Below are positions 36,965-44,899 of a DNA stretch of 55,349 bases, piece by piece. Origin of the DNA: CAIQPS01 sp964631965 (GTDB lineage: Bacteria; Actinomycetota; Thermoleophilia; RBG-16-64-13). Both the position numbers and the translations under genes were made by a program. The stretch is from contig CAZWAR010000006.1 in the NCBI GenBank assembly GCA_964631965.1, positions 1-55,349 on the forward strand, read 5' to 3'. The stretch's first letter is position 1, and each line of letters starts with the position of its first letter. The notes below the pieces were generated by a model. The model was not told the DNA's origin, did no database searches, and was given only the letters and a program-made list of their open reading frames with translations.

Positions 36965-38554
36965 TTACTTGAGCACACGGCCGATGAGACCTGACACTTC
37001 ATCCCCGCTCAGCGCCCCTTCTCGCAACACGATCGGCCCACCGCCCGACGCCAAAGGTCGTAGGTCGACCACCGTGGAAGCCACACCGGCCACCGCTGCC
37101 GAGCGGGGATCGGGAACGACGGCCGCCGAACAATGGGCCAGCACGAGAGGATCCACTTCGGCGGCGGTGGCCGGAGCCGGCAGACCGGTGAGGTTCGCGC
37201 TGGTCGCGGCAAGGGGCGCACCGACCGCGGTGAGCAGACGCAGGAGGTCGGGATGGTCGGGGATACGGACCCCGAGCGAATCCGGGGTCCCGACCAGTTC
37301 GGGGCGCGGCACCGCCGTGCCGACGACAAAGGTGTACGGACCGGGAAGCAGAGCCCCCAGAACCCGCACTGCAACCGGATCGAGATCGGGGAGCGAGGCC
37401 GTGATCGCCTCCACCGAGGGGAACAGGACGGCAACCGGTTGCTCCGGAGACCGTTGTTTGGCGGCGAACAACCGGCCGACACCCGAGACCGAGTCCCACT
37501 TGGCGGCGATGCCGTACACGGTGTCGGTGGGAAGGCCGACCGCAGCGCCTGAGTCGAGGGCGCGGCGCAGCGCGTGCGCCGTCGCGCCGTCCAGGGCGGA
37601 GGCAGAAAGGAGCGTCGCCCCGGGGAGGGTTGCTTCCACCATGCGGTCCTTGCGAGACAGGTCCCTGTGCACCGTCACCAGAACAAAGCCGGCCTCGCGA
37701 GCCAGGCGTTCCACATCTCCGGCCTGATCCTCCCCCATCTCGAGGAGCAGGGTACCGCCGGGCCGCAGTGCCCGCGCGGCGGCCGGCACCAGCCTCCGGT
37801 AGACAGCGAGCCCATCCGGCCCCCCGTCGAGAGCCGCCACCGGCTCGAACAGCCGTACGTCCGGAGCCAGGCCGGCGATGTCGCCGGAGCGCACATACGG
37901 CGGGTTGCTCACGACCAGGTCGAGCGTCCCGTCACCGACACCGGACAGCAGATCCCCCTCTCGGAGCTCCACCAGTCCGCCCGCTCCCACCGCCGCGACG
38001 TTGGCTTCCGCAACCGCCAGCGCTTCGGGGCTGGTGTCCACCCCCACCACCGCCACCCTGCCCTCCCGGGCCAGACTGACGGCGATGGCACCGCACCCGG
38101 TGCCTACATCGACGATCGTGGGCGGTCCGACGTCTCCCGCACCGTCTGCCGTCGGGGCCTCCCCGGCCGGTGCCGTCTCGCCCGTGCTCCGGGACAAGCT
38201 GCCCCACGCCGGGCGCCTCCGCAGGACCTCGAGGGCCAGCTCTACCAACTCTTCCGTCTCAGGGCGCGGGATCAGCACGCCCGGGCCGACCTGAAGGGTG
38301 AGATGCCTGAAGTGTGCCCGTCCGAGGATGTAGGCGACCGGCTCGTGCGCCGCCCGGCGGGCCACCAGCGCCCGGTATGCGGATACCTCGGCGGCCGTCA
38401 GCGGCCGGTCGTGTTGGATGTAGAGCCCGATGCGCTCCAGCCCCAGGCTCTCGGCAAGGAGCAGTTCGGCGTCGAGCCGGGGCGAGGAAGAGCCCTTTCC
38501 CCTGAGGTAGCCGGCGGCCGTGTCCAGGAGCCGGCCGATGGTCCAGGGTTCCAT
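36965..38554 (-). CDS. Fusion of PrmC (release factor methyltransferase) and TsaC/YwlC (tRNA t6A synthesis)
   Basis: A 529-residue bifunctional protein. Residues 1-315 are PrmC, which methylates the GGQ glutamine of RF1/RF2: SAM loop DVGTGCGAIAV (149-159) and catalytic NPPY (217-220); a Ser/Thr/Ala-rich insert (about 118-143) interrupts it. Residues 324-529 are a YrdC domain making threonylcarbamoyl-AMP: VGLPTDTVYGIAAKW (about 339-353), LFAAKQRSPEQPVAVL, SLGVRIPDH, and LAATSANLTG. No stop or frameshift separates them. prmC and ywlC are usually adjacent separate genes after prfA. ATG start. Confidence 0.93.
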   Translation of the reverse strand: MEPWTIGRLLDTAAGYLRGKGSSSPRLDAELLLAESLGLERIGLYIQHDRPLTAAEVSAYRALVARRAAHEPVAYILGRAHFRHLTLQVGPGVLIPRPETEELVELALEVLRRRPAWGSLSRSTGETAPAGEAPTADGAGDVGPPTIVDVGTGCGAIAVSLAREGRVAVVGVDTSPEALAVAEANVAAVGAGGLVELREGDLLSGVGDGTLDLVVSNPPYVRSGDIAGLAPDVRLFEPVAALDGGPDGLAVYRRLVPAAARALRPGGTLLLEMGEDQAGDVERLAREAGFVLVTVHRDLSRKDRMVEATLPGATLLSASALDGATAHALRRALDSGAAVGLPTDTVYGIAAKWDSVSGVGRLFAAKQRSPEQPVAVLFPSVEAITASLPDLDPVAVRVLGALLPGPYTFVVGTAVPRPELVGTPDSLGVRIPDHPDLLRLLTAVGAPLAATSANLTGLPAPATAAEVDPLVLAHCSAAVVPDPRSAAVAGVASTVVDLRPLASGGGPIVLREGALSGDEVSGLIGRVLK

Positions 38555-38597
38555 GGGCTTCAGCAGATCATTTCCCTGACGCCCGCACGCCGCGGCG

Positions 38598-39674
38598 TCA
38601 GATCTGGGCAGCGGCGAGCTGTTCGGCCCGTTCCTGCGCGCGCAGGGCCTCGGTGAACTCGTCCAGGTCGCCCTGCAAAACGGCTTCCAGGCGGTGCGAG
38701 GTGAGACCGATACGATGATCGGTCACCCGGCCCTGTGGGAAGTTGTATGTCCTCACCTTCTGGGCCCGGTCGCCCGTACCCACCTGGCTACGTCTCTGGG
38801 CAGCGACGGCCGCGTCCTGCTCGGCCTGGGCCAAGTCGAAAAGGCGAGCCCGCAGGATCTGGAAGGCCCGTTCCTTGTTCTGCAACTGAGACTTCTCGTC
38901 TTGACAGGAGACCACCAGTCCCGACGGGATGTGCGTGAGCCGAACGGCCGAATCGGTCGTGTTGACCGACTGCCCGCCCGGTCCCGTGGACCGGTAGACG
39001 TCCACTCGAACATCGCCCGGATCGATATGTATCTCCACCTCCTCGACCTCGGGCAACACTGCGACGGTGGCGGTGGAGGTATGGATGCGCCCCGTGGACT
39101 CGGTCACGGGAACCCGCTGTACCCTGTGCACGCCCGATTCGTACTTGAGCGTGCCGTAGGCGCCCTTGCCCTTGACTTCGAAGATGACCTCCTTGATACC
39201 CCCCAGCCCGGCTTCGGTAGTGGAGAGGATGGTGGTCTTGAAGCGGTGACGTTCAGCATAGCGCATGATCATTCGCTGGAGCTCCGCCGCAAACAGGGCC
39301 GCCTCATCGCCCCCCGCCCCCGCCCTCACCTCGACGATGGCGTTCTTCTCGTCGCGAGGATCCTTCTCGAGAACCGCGAGACGAAGTTCGTGCTCGAGCG
39401 TTTCCAGTTTCTCGCGTGCCGAGTTCCTCTCCTCGAGCAGAAACTCCTTCATCTCCTGGTCGAGGCCGCCTTCCTCCAGCATAGCCTCGGCCTCCTCGAG
39501 CGAGGCGCGTGTGTGCCGGTAGTCGAGCGCGAGCCGGTGGGCCTCGCCCAGATCGGCGTGGGCCTTCGATATCTCAGCGTACCGCGCCTGGTCACGCAGA
39601 ACGTCGCCATCGGCGAGTTGTTCCGTCAGCGCGGCGTATTTCTCTTCTATCTCTCGGGCAAGACGCTCGATCAT
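38598..39674 (-). CDS. prfA: Peptide chain release factor 1
   Basis: RF1 terminates at UAG and UAA. The 358-residue protein has the anticodon-like PxT region in EVEEVEIH context, the catalytic STGPGGQSVNTTDSAVRLTH, and the IPSGLVVSCQDEKSQLQNK segment of class I factors. Its ATG overlaps the DUF1385 stop by four bases (ATGA), and the PrmC part of the next gene is its modifying enzyme. Confidence 0.97.
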   Translation of the reverse strand: MIERLAREIEEKYAALTEQLADGDVLRDQARYAEISKAHADLGEAHRLALDYRHTRASLEEAEAMLEEGGLDQEMKEFLLEERNSAREKLETLEHELRLAVLEKDPRDEKNAIVEVRAGAGGDEAALFAAELQRMIMRYAERHRFKTTILSTTEAGLGGIKEVIFEVKGKGAYGTLKYESGVHRVQRVPVTESTGRIHTSTATVAVLPEVEEVEIHIDPGDVRVDVYRSTGPGGQSVNTTDSAVRLTHIPSGLVVSCQDEKSQLQNKERAFQILRARLFDLAQAEQDAAVAAQRRSQVGTGDRAQKVRTYNFPQGRVTDHRIGLTSHRLEAVLQGDLDEFTEALRAQERAEQLAAAQI

Positions 39675-40723
39675 GTGAGAGCCAGCGCTTCTTTCTGGGC
39701 GGCGACCTCAGCCTCGTCGAGGGCGATGACCTCCTCAAGCGCGGCCGCCGCCACCTCGAGTTGGGCTAGCGATGGTTCGCGCGTGGTGAGACGCTGGAGT
39801 TGGATACCGGGCCAGAGGACGATCCGTGCCCATAGCCGCTTGGATCTTCCCGCCCACTTGATACCTATCTCGTAGCCAATCCCCACGATGATGGGGATGC
39901 CGATGACCCGTGACAGCACCAGCAGCGGCACGCTCGGCTTGCCGACGACCGCGAACAGGAACACCGCGATCACGAAGACGAGTAGCAGAAAACCGGTGCC
40001 GCAGCGCGGATGCCGGGTGGAGAACTTCCGAGCGAACTCGGGGTCAGGACGGCCGCAGGCCTCGTATGCATGGATGAGCTTGTGCTCCGCACCGTGGTAC
40101 TCGAAGACCTTGCGAAGATCGGGGATGAGGCTCACCCCGAAGAGATACAGGATGAAGATCACCAGCCGGATGATCCCCTCGACGAGGTTGAAAAGGAAGG
40201 GATTGGCGAACGTCTCCTCGAACTGCTTGACCACCACGAGCGGCACGACGATGAACAGGGCCACGGCCAGACCGACGGCCACGGTGACCGTGACCGCCAT
40301 CTGCTTCCATCCGAAAGCGGGCGGCTCCTCGTCCACCTCCACCACCGGGGAAGAGACCCCCTCGCCGGCCTCGGCCAGCTTGGCCTCAGCCACCTTCCTA
40401 CGCTCCTCGGCTTCGGCCTCGGCGAGGCCCTCCAGGCTGATGTTGGCCGACAGCCCCAATGCCTTGATGCCCAGGCTCAGCGATTCGTAGAGAGCCACGA
40501 TCCCCCGGATGACCGGGACACGCAGAACCTTGTTCTTCGCCCCAGCCGGCGGCAGCGGATAGGCGACGCGGGCGATGTCGCCGGAAGGGCGCCGAACGGC
40601 CACTCCCCACGAGTGGCGTCCGCGCATCATCACTCCCTCTATGACCGCCTGGCCGCCGAAGGCGTGATCGTGGGCCGCACAGGCTTGCGGCTGTCCTTGT
40701 CTCGTTTCGTTGCGTACTGTCAC
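39671..40723 (-). CDS. DUF1385 integral membrane protein
   Basis: A 350-residue protein of the DUF1385 family (B. subtilis YqhQ type), often found just before prfA. The conserved start FGGQAVIEGVMMRGRHSWGVAVR, the EYHGAEHKLIHAYE motif with Cys in HPRCGTGFLLLVF, and four to five membrane segments in the middle are characteristic. The cytoplasmic termini are charged, with a Glu/Ala-rich stretch (about 100-135). Function is unknown; a metal or cofactor role for the HGAEHK and Cys residues is only a guess. GTG start with GGAG upstream. Confidence 0.92.
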   Translation of the reverse strand: MTVRNETRQGQPQACAAHDHAFGGQAVIEGVMMRGRHSWGVAVRRPSGDIARVAYPLPPAGAKNKVLRVPVIRGIVALYESLSLGIKALGLSANISLEGLAEAEAEERRKVAEAKLAEAGEGVSSPVVEVDEEPPAFGWKQMAVTVTVAVGLAVALFIVVPLVVVKQFEETFANPFLFNLVEGIIRLVIFILYLFGVSLIPDLRKVFEYHGAEHKLIHAYEACGRPDPEFARKFSTRHPRCGTGFLLLVFVIAVFLFAVVGKPSVPLLVLSRVIGIPIIVGIGYEIGIKWAGRSKRLWARIVLWPGIQLQRLTTREPSLAQLEVAAAALEEVIALDEAEVAAQKEALALT

Positions 40724-40907
40724 GTGTCCGGATCTCCTGTCACGCCGACAAGATTCTTGTGCCTAGAGGCCCCCGGAACATGAGCTCCGGCCTTCGGAGC
40801 GTACCGGGCGGCACGATAGCGTGTCCTCGATCGCGCCAACAGCGCTTCTATTCGCGCTCCCTGCGCCCTTCTCTCGCCGGTACCCATCGTGCTCCGGTCG
40901 TGAGGCG

Positions 40908-41636
40908 TCACCCCCGGGCAGCCTCGATGGCCTCTTCTGTATATGGTCGGCCGCAGGACATCTTTCCTTCAGGGCATCCACCGGTCATGCAACCCGGGCC
41001 GGTCCCTTCGAACAACAGCGGAGCGGCAGTGAGAACCAGCCCGCGCATGGTCCAGGCGAGCCGGTTGATCTCCCATTGAGCCCGCCGGCAACACCGGAGC
41101 GCGAAGAAGTGCCGCAGTTCGCGGGCGTTCATCGTCACCACGATCTTCGTCTCCGCCGCATTGGGGAGCACGAACCGGGCGTCCTCGAACACGGATTCGT
41201 TACCCCGCCCCTCGGCCAGCCCCAACTCCACCAGACGCTCGTACGAGTTCCGCGCATTCTCCATGGCCTCGAGAAAGACTTGGGCTGCCGCTGGATTGGC
41301 CGCGATGCTGGGTGGCATGATGAAGTCGCCGCTCGAGGCGAACCGGACGTAACGCTGAGACTGCTGGCTGTACGAGGCCACCCGGTGACGCACCAACTGG
41401 TGCGAGCACGCGCGGGAGATGCCATCCACCGCAAACGTGAAGCTGGCGTGCTCCAGCGCACTGTGGTGCCCCGAGCGCACCAAGCCGCGTACCAGACGCC
41501 GCACATCGTCCTCGGCCATCTCGGTCTTGAGCTCGGCCGCACTGACGGGCGCATAGCACAGCCGCCCCGCGGAAGCCACTGCACGTTCCGGGGACGGGGT
41601 GGACTGGAGAAGCGTTACCTTGAGTTCGGCAGGCAC
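40908..41636 (-). CDS. thyX: Flavin-dependent thymidylate synthase ThyX
   Basis: ThyX makes dTMP from dUMP with FAD, NADPH and methylene-THF. The signature RHRVASYSQQSQRY (RHR-x7-S) is complete, and HHSALEHASFTFAVDGISR and LRHFFALRCCRRAQWEIN are typical. At 242 residues it has a C-terminal Cys-rich tail (GCMTGGCPEGKMSCGRP) seen in some ThyX proteins of anaerobes. GTG start 12 bases after rpmE. With dCMP deaminase and GlyA nearby, the cluster covers dUMP supply and one-carbon donation. Confidence 0.95.
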   Translation of the reverse strand: MPAELKVTLLQSTPSPERAVASAGRLCYAPVSAAELKTEMAEDDVRRLVRGLVRSGHHSALEHASFTFAVDGISRACSHQLVRHRVASYSQQSQRYVRFASSGDFIMPPSIAANPAAAQVFLEAMENARNSYERLVELGLAEGRGNESVFEDARFVLPNAAETKIVVTMNARELRHFFALRCCRRAQWEINRLAWTMRGLVLTAAPLLFEGTGPGCMTGGCPEGKMSCGRPYTEEAIEAARG

Positions 41637-41648
41637 GACCGACGAAGG

Positions 41649-41861
41649 TTACTTCGTCTTCTCGGGACGCCGGTACTTCTTGTTGAACCTCTCCACCCGG
41701 CCGGCGGTGTCGACCAGTTTCTGCTTGCCGGTATAGAACGGATGACAAGCAGCGCAGACCTCCACCTTGATCTCAGGCAGGGTCGAGCGGGTGGTGAACG
41801 TCGAACCGCAGGAGCAAACGACCTTGCTCTCCGCGTACTTCGGATGAATGCCTTCCTTCAC
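41649..41861 (-). CDS. rpmE: 50S ribosomal protein L31 (zinc form)
   Basis: A 70-residue L31. The zinc-binding cysteines are in VVCSCGSTF and VCAACHPFYTGKQKLVDTAGRVERF. The GTG start has GGAGG four bases upstream; the open frame continues far upstream but is antisense to another gene. First gene of the rpmE-thyX-DUF1385-prfA series. Confidence 0.95.
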   Translation of the reverse strand: MKEGIHPKYAESKVVCSCGSTFTTRSTLPEIKVEVCAACHPFYTGKQKLVDTAGRVERFNKKYRRPEKTK

Positions 41862-42108
41862 AGTGCCTCCAATGACACGGTACTCGATCTGAGAAGCCCA
41901 AAAGGGGACCGATATGATACCACGGCAGGCTCCGGTCGGCGCCTTAGAGGACACCCGCTCGGAGCCTTCCCTTCGACGAGCGGTCGCCGGCCATCTCCTG
42001 GCCGTCTTGCCGCAACCTTCATCTCGCCGATTCGTTCCAAGAGACGGCAGCGGCGCCGGTCGCAATGCGCGCGGCACCACCACGATTCGAAGAAAGCGAG
42101 GGCGCAAG

Positions 42109-42576
42109 GTGGGTAGGAGGATACTGTTGTTGCTGGGCTCCACAGCCGTCATCGCCTTGGTGGTGGTCGGAGCCGCCTTTGCAGTCGGCGGCTTGGCGCC
42201 GAGTGAACCCGCGACAACCTCGAGCACGTACGCGGCCGAGACCGACGTCAATACGGCAGACACCGATACAACCCTGGCAGCCCCTGACGCTGCCACCCTC
42301 GAAGACGAGGGCGACCCCACGACGATTCTTGAAGACGAGGAGACCGCCCCCCCCGGTGACGAAGGCGACACCACCGACTCCTCGTACGCCCACCCCGACA
42401 ACTTCGGCGGCACCATATCCTCGCTCCGCCACGACGGAGACCATACCCCTGCCGCGGTGGTGAAGGGGAAGGACGTGCCCGGCTGGACGAAGAAGCACCC
42501 GGTCACCTCGACAACGGCGCCGGCAGAGGGGAATACTGCGACCGACGAGGGGGATGCGACGCCGGCAGAGGGCTGA
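42109..42576 (+). CDS. Small exported/anchored acidic low-complexity protein
   Basis: About 155 residues from a GTG with GAGGG six bases upstream; a TTG at 42127 behind a strong AGGAGG is another possible start. The N-terminus is a signal peptide or anchor (GRRILLLLG then ALVVVGAAFAVGG). The rest has no globular pattern: it is rich in Thr, Asp, Glu, Ala and Pro, with repeated DED/EDE and TTxx units, so an extracytoplasmic disordered acidic stalk is likely. It has no recognisable domain. Plus-strand, flanked by minus-strand genes, and closed by a strong terminator. Confidence 0.6.
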   Translation: MGRRILLLLGSTAVIALVVVGAAFAVGGLAPSEPATTSSTYAAETDVNTADTDTTLAAPDAATLEDEGDPTTILEDEETAPPGDEGDTTDSSYAHPDNFGGTISSLRHDGDHTPAAVVKGKDVPGWTKKHPVTSTTAPAEGNTATDEGDATPAEG

Positions 42577-42608
42577 GTGGGCCCGCTCCCAGGTCTGTTG
42601 TGGAACCT

Positions 42609-42645
42609 ATCAGGCCGGCTTCGCAGCCGGCCTGATTCGTTTTCT
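42609..42645 (+). terminator. Rho-independent terminator of the small surface protein gene
   Basis: A perfect 12-bp stem (42609-42620 with 42625-42636), loop TCGC, followed by TCGTTTTCT. It lies 32 bases after the stop of the plus-strand gene. On the other strand no T run follows, so it acts in one direction. Confidence 0.88.
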
Positions 42646-43975
42646 ACCCTTTCTCCAGCGAGGCTCGCGCAGCCGCCACAGCTTCCTCAGTGGTCGTGAC
42701 CTCACCGGCCTCCCAGGCCAGCCTGGCAGCGCGCAGGGCCTTCCCCACCAGAGGCCCCGGTTCCAGCTGCAGCTCAGTCATGAGGGCCTGTCCCCCCACA
42801 GGAAGGGGAGCCGCCTCACACGACTCTCGCCGGGCCCACAGAGCCATCAGCGCTTGTGCGGCCTTCAACCCCCCTGCACCGCCGTCGCCCCTGGCTGTTC
42901 GATCCCGGAGGCTAAGCGCCGAGTCGAGGAGTATGACCTCTGCCTCCCACGGCGCGGCAGCCCACAGGTAGAGCACGGCCTCACGACCCGGAGCGTGGGT
43001 GGGCGTCGCCGGCGCGGGAGGGGCCCCGCAGGCCGCCACTCGGGCCGCAGTCTGGATGAGCGACATTAGCGGGTTCGAAAGCTTGAGCCGCCGACCCGCC
43101 GCGGCCGCCCGGACGGGACCGGCCTGCCGGAACAACGCGGCCAATCTCAAGGCCGTCGGCCTGCGCACCGCCCCGTCGACAGCTCGAGCCAGTCGGCACT
43201 CGAGAGCGTCTCCCGACTGGGGAAAGACACCGGCGGGCGCGTGAAGTATCTCTTCGAGCCGGTCCAGCTGGATGAACAGGCCGTGTGCATCGCCGGGCTC
43301 GATCTCCGGCGCCACTGCCTCCAGCAACCCCAAGCCCCGCCACAATCGGGCGGCATCACCGGACCTCGCCGCGTCGAACGTGAGCACCATCTCACCGGCG
43401 ATCCGCTCCGCGGCGGCCGCCCGGATCAAGCCCGCGCATGCCCGCACGGCGTTCCGAAGTTCCGGGTCTATGTCCAAGCGGAGCACGTGGGCGAAACGCG
43501 CGGCGCGCATCAACCGGAGGGGGTCGTCCTCGAAGATGCGCCCGGATACTGCCGCCAAGCGGCGGGCGCGCAGATCGCGGAGACCACCGAACGGATCCAC
43601 CGCGGCGCCGAGCACACCCTGGGCACCGATCGGCTGAGCCACGGCATTGATGGTGAAGTCCCGCTCGCCCAGGTCGGTAAGGATGTCGTCGCCTCGCACT
43701 GCGGCTACATCCAGGTGTGCCACCTCACCCACCACCCGATAGGCCCGATGCTCTTCGGATAGGGTGAACCAGGGGACGCGCAGACGCTCAGCCGCATCCT
43801 GTGCGACCGAACCAGCGTCGCCTGTGACCACCACGTCGATGTCCGGCGAGAACCGGTCGAGTTCCCGGTCGCGGACGCTGCCGCCCACCAGCCAGCCCTG
43901 GGCTCCCTTCTCGCGAAGGACCGCGGCGATGACCGCCAGCATCCTGTCGGCCCCCTTGGTCCTCAGGCCGGGCAT
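42644..43975 (-). CDS. cca: CCA tRNA nucleotidyltransferase / poly(A) polymerase family
   Basis: A 443-residue class II nucleotidyltransferase that adds or repairs the tRNA 3' CCA. Head motif LVGGSVRDRELDR, the metal Asp pair in DIDVVVTG, RDFTINAVAQ, and the neck FEDDPLRLMRAARFAHVL are intact. The body and tail are Ala/Arg-rich. Whether it adds full CCA or only part cannot be told here. ATG start; it is 14 bases after the small membrane protein gene. Confidence 0.9.
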   Translation of the reverse strand: MPGLRTKGADRMLAVIAAVLREKGAQGWLVGGSVRDRELDRFSPDIDVVVTGDAGSVAQDAAERLRVPWFTLSEEHRAYRVVGEVAHLDVAAVRGDDILTDLGERDFTINAVAQPIGAQGVLGAAVDPFGGLRDLRARRLAAVSGRIFEDDPLRLMRAARFAHVLRLDIDPELRNAVRACAGLIRAAAAERIAGEMVLTFDAARSGDAARLWRGLGLLEAVAPEIEPGDAHGLFIQLDRLEEILHAPAGVFPQSGDALECRLARAVDGAVRRPTALRLAALFRQAGPVRAAAAGRRLKLSNPLMSLIQTAARVAACGAPPAPATPTHAPGREAVLYLWAAAPWEAEVILLDSALSLRDRTARGDGGAGGLKAAQALMALWARRESCEAAPLPVGGQALMTELQLEPGPLVGKALRAARLAWEAGEVTTTEEAVAAARASLEKG

Positions 43976-43989
43976 CGTCCGGACCCGAG

Positions 43990-44394
43990 CTACTTACCGA
44001 AATGCTGCCCGCTCCCGCTCTTCAGCTTGCGGAGGCGGCGGTTGTAGGTGAACTTGTCGGTGAAGTAGACGATGAAGGTGAAGACCACGAACCCGATGAC
44101 GGCGATCAGCAGTGAGCCCCACACGTTCGAGGAGGGGTTTCCATTGGCGTCCTTGGGGACCCACAGGTACTGGATCATCACGAAATAGAGGACCGCCAGG
44201 ACGGCCGCAAAGATGAGCGCTCGGCGCCAGCTGGGCGGCTTGAGCCCTCTGGTTCCTTGCTGCGTCTTCGCCCTTGTTTTCTGACTCTTGCTGCTGTACT
44301 TGCCGCCCGTCGGCCTGGTTCTGGCCGTCGTCGCCGAAGGCTTCGCCTTGGGAAAGGCCTCGCGGGCCGCTCTGCGTGTTGCTTTCTTAGACAT
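43990..44394 (-). CDS. Small two-helix membrane protein with a basic N-terminal tail
   Basis: A 134-residue protein not recognised. Residues 1-56 are very basic and low-complexity (Lys, Arg, Thr, Ala, Ser). Two transmembrane helices follow (about 58-76 and 91-111), then a basic C-terminal tail. Both tails are positively charged, so both should be cytoplasmic, with a short outer loop (VPKDANGNPSSN). It lies between the CBS-pair gene and cca, likely in one transcript. Confidence 0.75.
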   Translation of the reverse strand: MSKKATRRAAREAFPKAKPSATTARTRPTGGKYSSKSQKTRAKTQQGTRGLKPPSWRRALIFAAVLAVLYFVMIQYLWVPKDANGNPSSNVWGSLLIAVIGFVVFTFIVYFTDKFTYNRRLRKLKSGSGQHFGK

Positions 44395-44434
44395 TCTCTC
44401 CGCCGGATCTTGTACTGTCTCGTGACCGTGCAGG

Positions 44435-44899
44435 TCACGCTTTCTTCTGGGCGATGGCCCGGACGATGTCGCCCCGGGTCACTATGCCGACGAGCCTCCC
44501 GTCCTGCGTCACCGGCAGACGGTTGACGTTACGGTTCGCCATCAGTGTCGCGACTTCCCGTACTGTCTCGTCCGGAGGGACCGAGACCACGTCTTTCGTC
44601 ATGATCTCGGATACCTTCGATCCGAACGCTCTGCGGAAGCGCTCCTCGAACTTGTGGACGCTTTCCAGATAGATGACACTCTCGAGGAACTGGACGTAGT
44701 AGGGGAAGTGCAGGTCCGCATCCTGTACGATGACGTCGGCTTCGCTGACCATCCCCAGCACCCGATCCCGGTCGTCAACCACGGGCACGCCGCTGATCTT
44801 GTTCTTAGCTAGTATATCCGCCAATTCGCGCACCGTCGTGTCCGGCTTGGCCGTGATGACCGGAGTGGTCATGATGTCGCGCACTTTCAGCTCGTCCAC
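44435..44899 (-). CDS. CBS-domain pair protein
   Basis: A 154-residue protein made only of two CBS motifs (about 5-60 and 93-150), joined by a 30-residue helical linker. Landmarks: VRDIMTTPVITAKPDTTV, ISGVPVVDDRDRVLGMVSEADV, and VSEIMTKDVVSVPPDETV with VNRLPVTQDGRLVGIVTRGDIV. Stand-alone CBS pairs bind adenine nucleotides as sensors; the partner is unknown. GTG start with AGGAG six bases upstream, overlapping the end of the acpS-nnr fusion gene by 13 bases. Confidence 0.93.
   Translation of the reverse strand: MDELKVRDIMTTPVITAKPDTTVRELADILAKNKISGVPVVDDRDRVLGMVSEADVIVQDADLHFPYYVQFLESVIYLESVHKFEERFRRAFGSKVSEIMTKDVVSVPPDETVREVATLMANRNVNRLPVTQDGRLVGIVTRGDIVRAIAQKKA

Noticed and set aside
41914..42108. 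N-terminal extension of the surface-protein frame
   Set aside because: The signal peptide begins at about 42109 and good ribosome binding sites lie just before it; the extension would bury the signal sequence.
41862..42506. Upstream extension of the rpmE frame
   Set aside because: L31 starts at the GTG at 41861 with GGAGG; the extension is antisense to the surface-protein gene.
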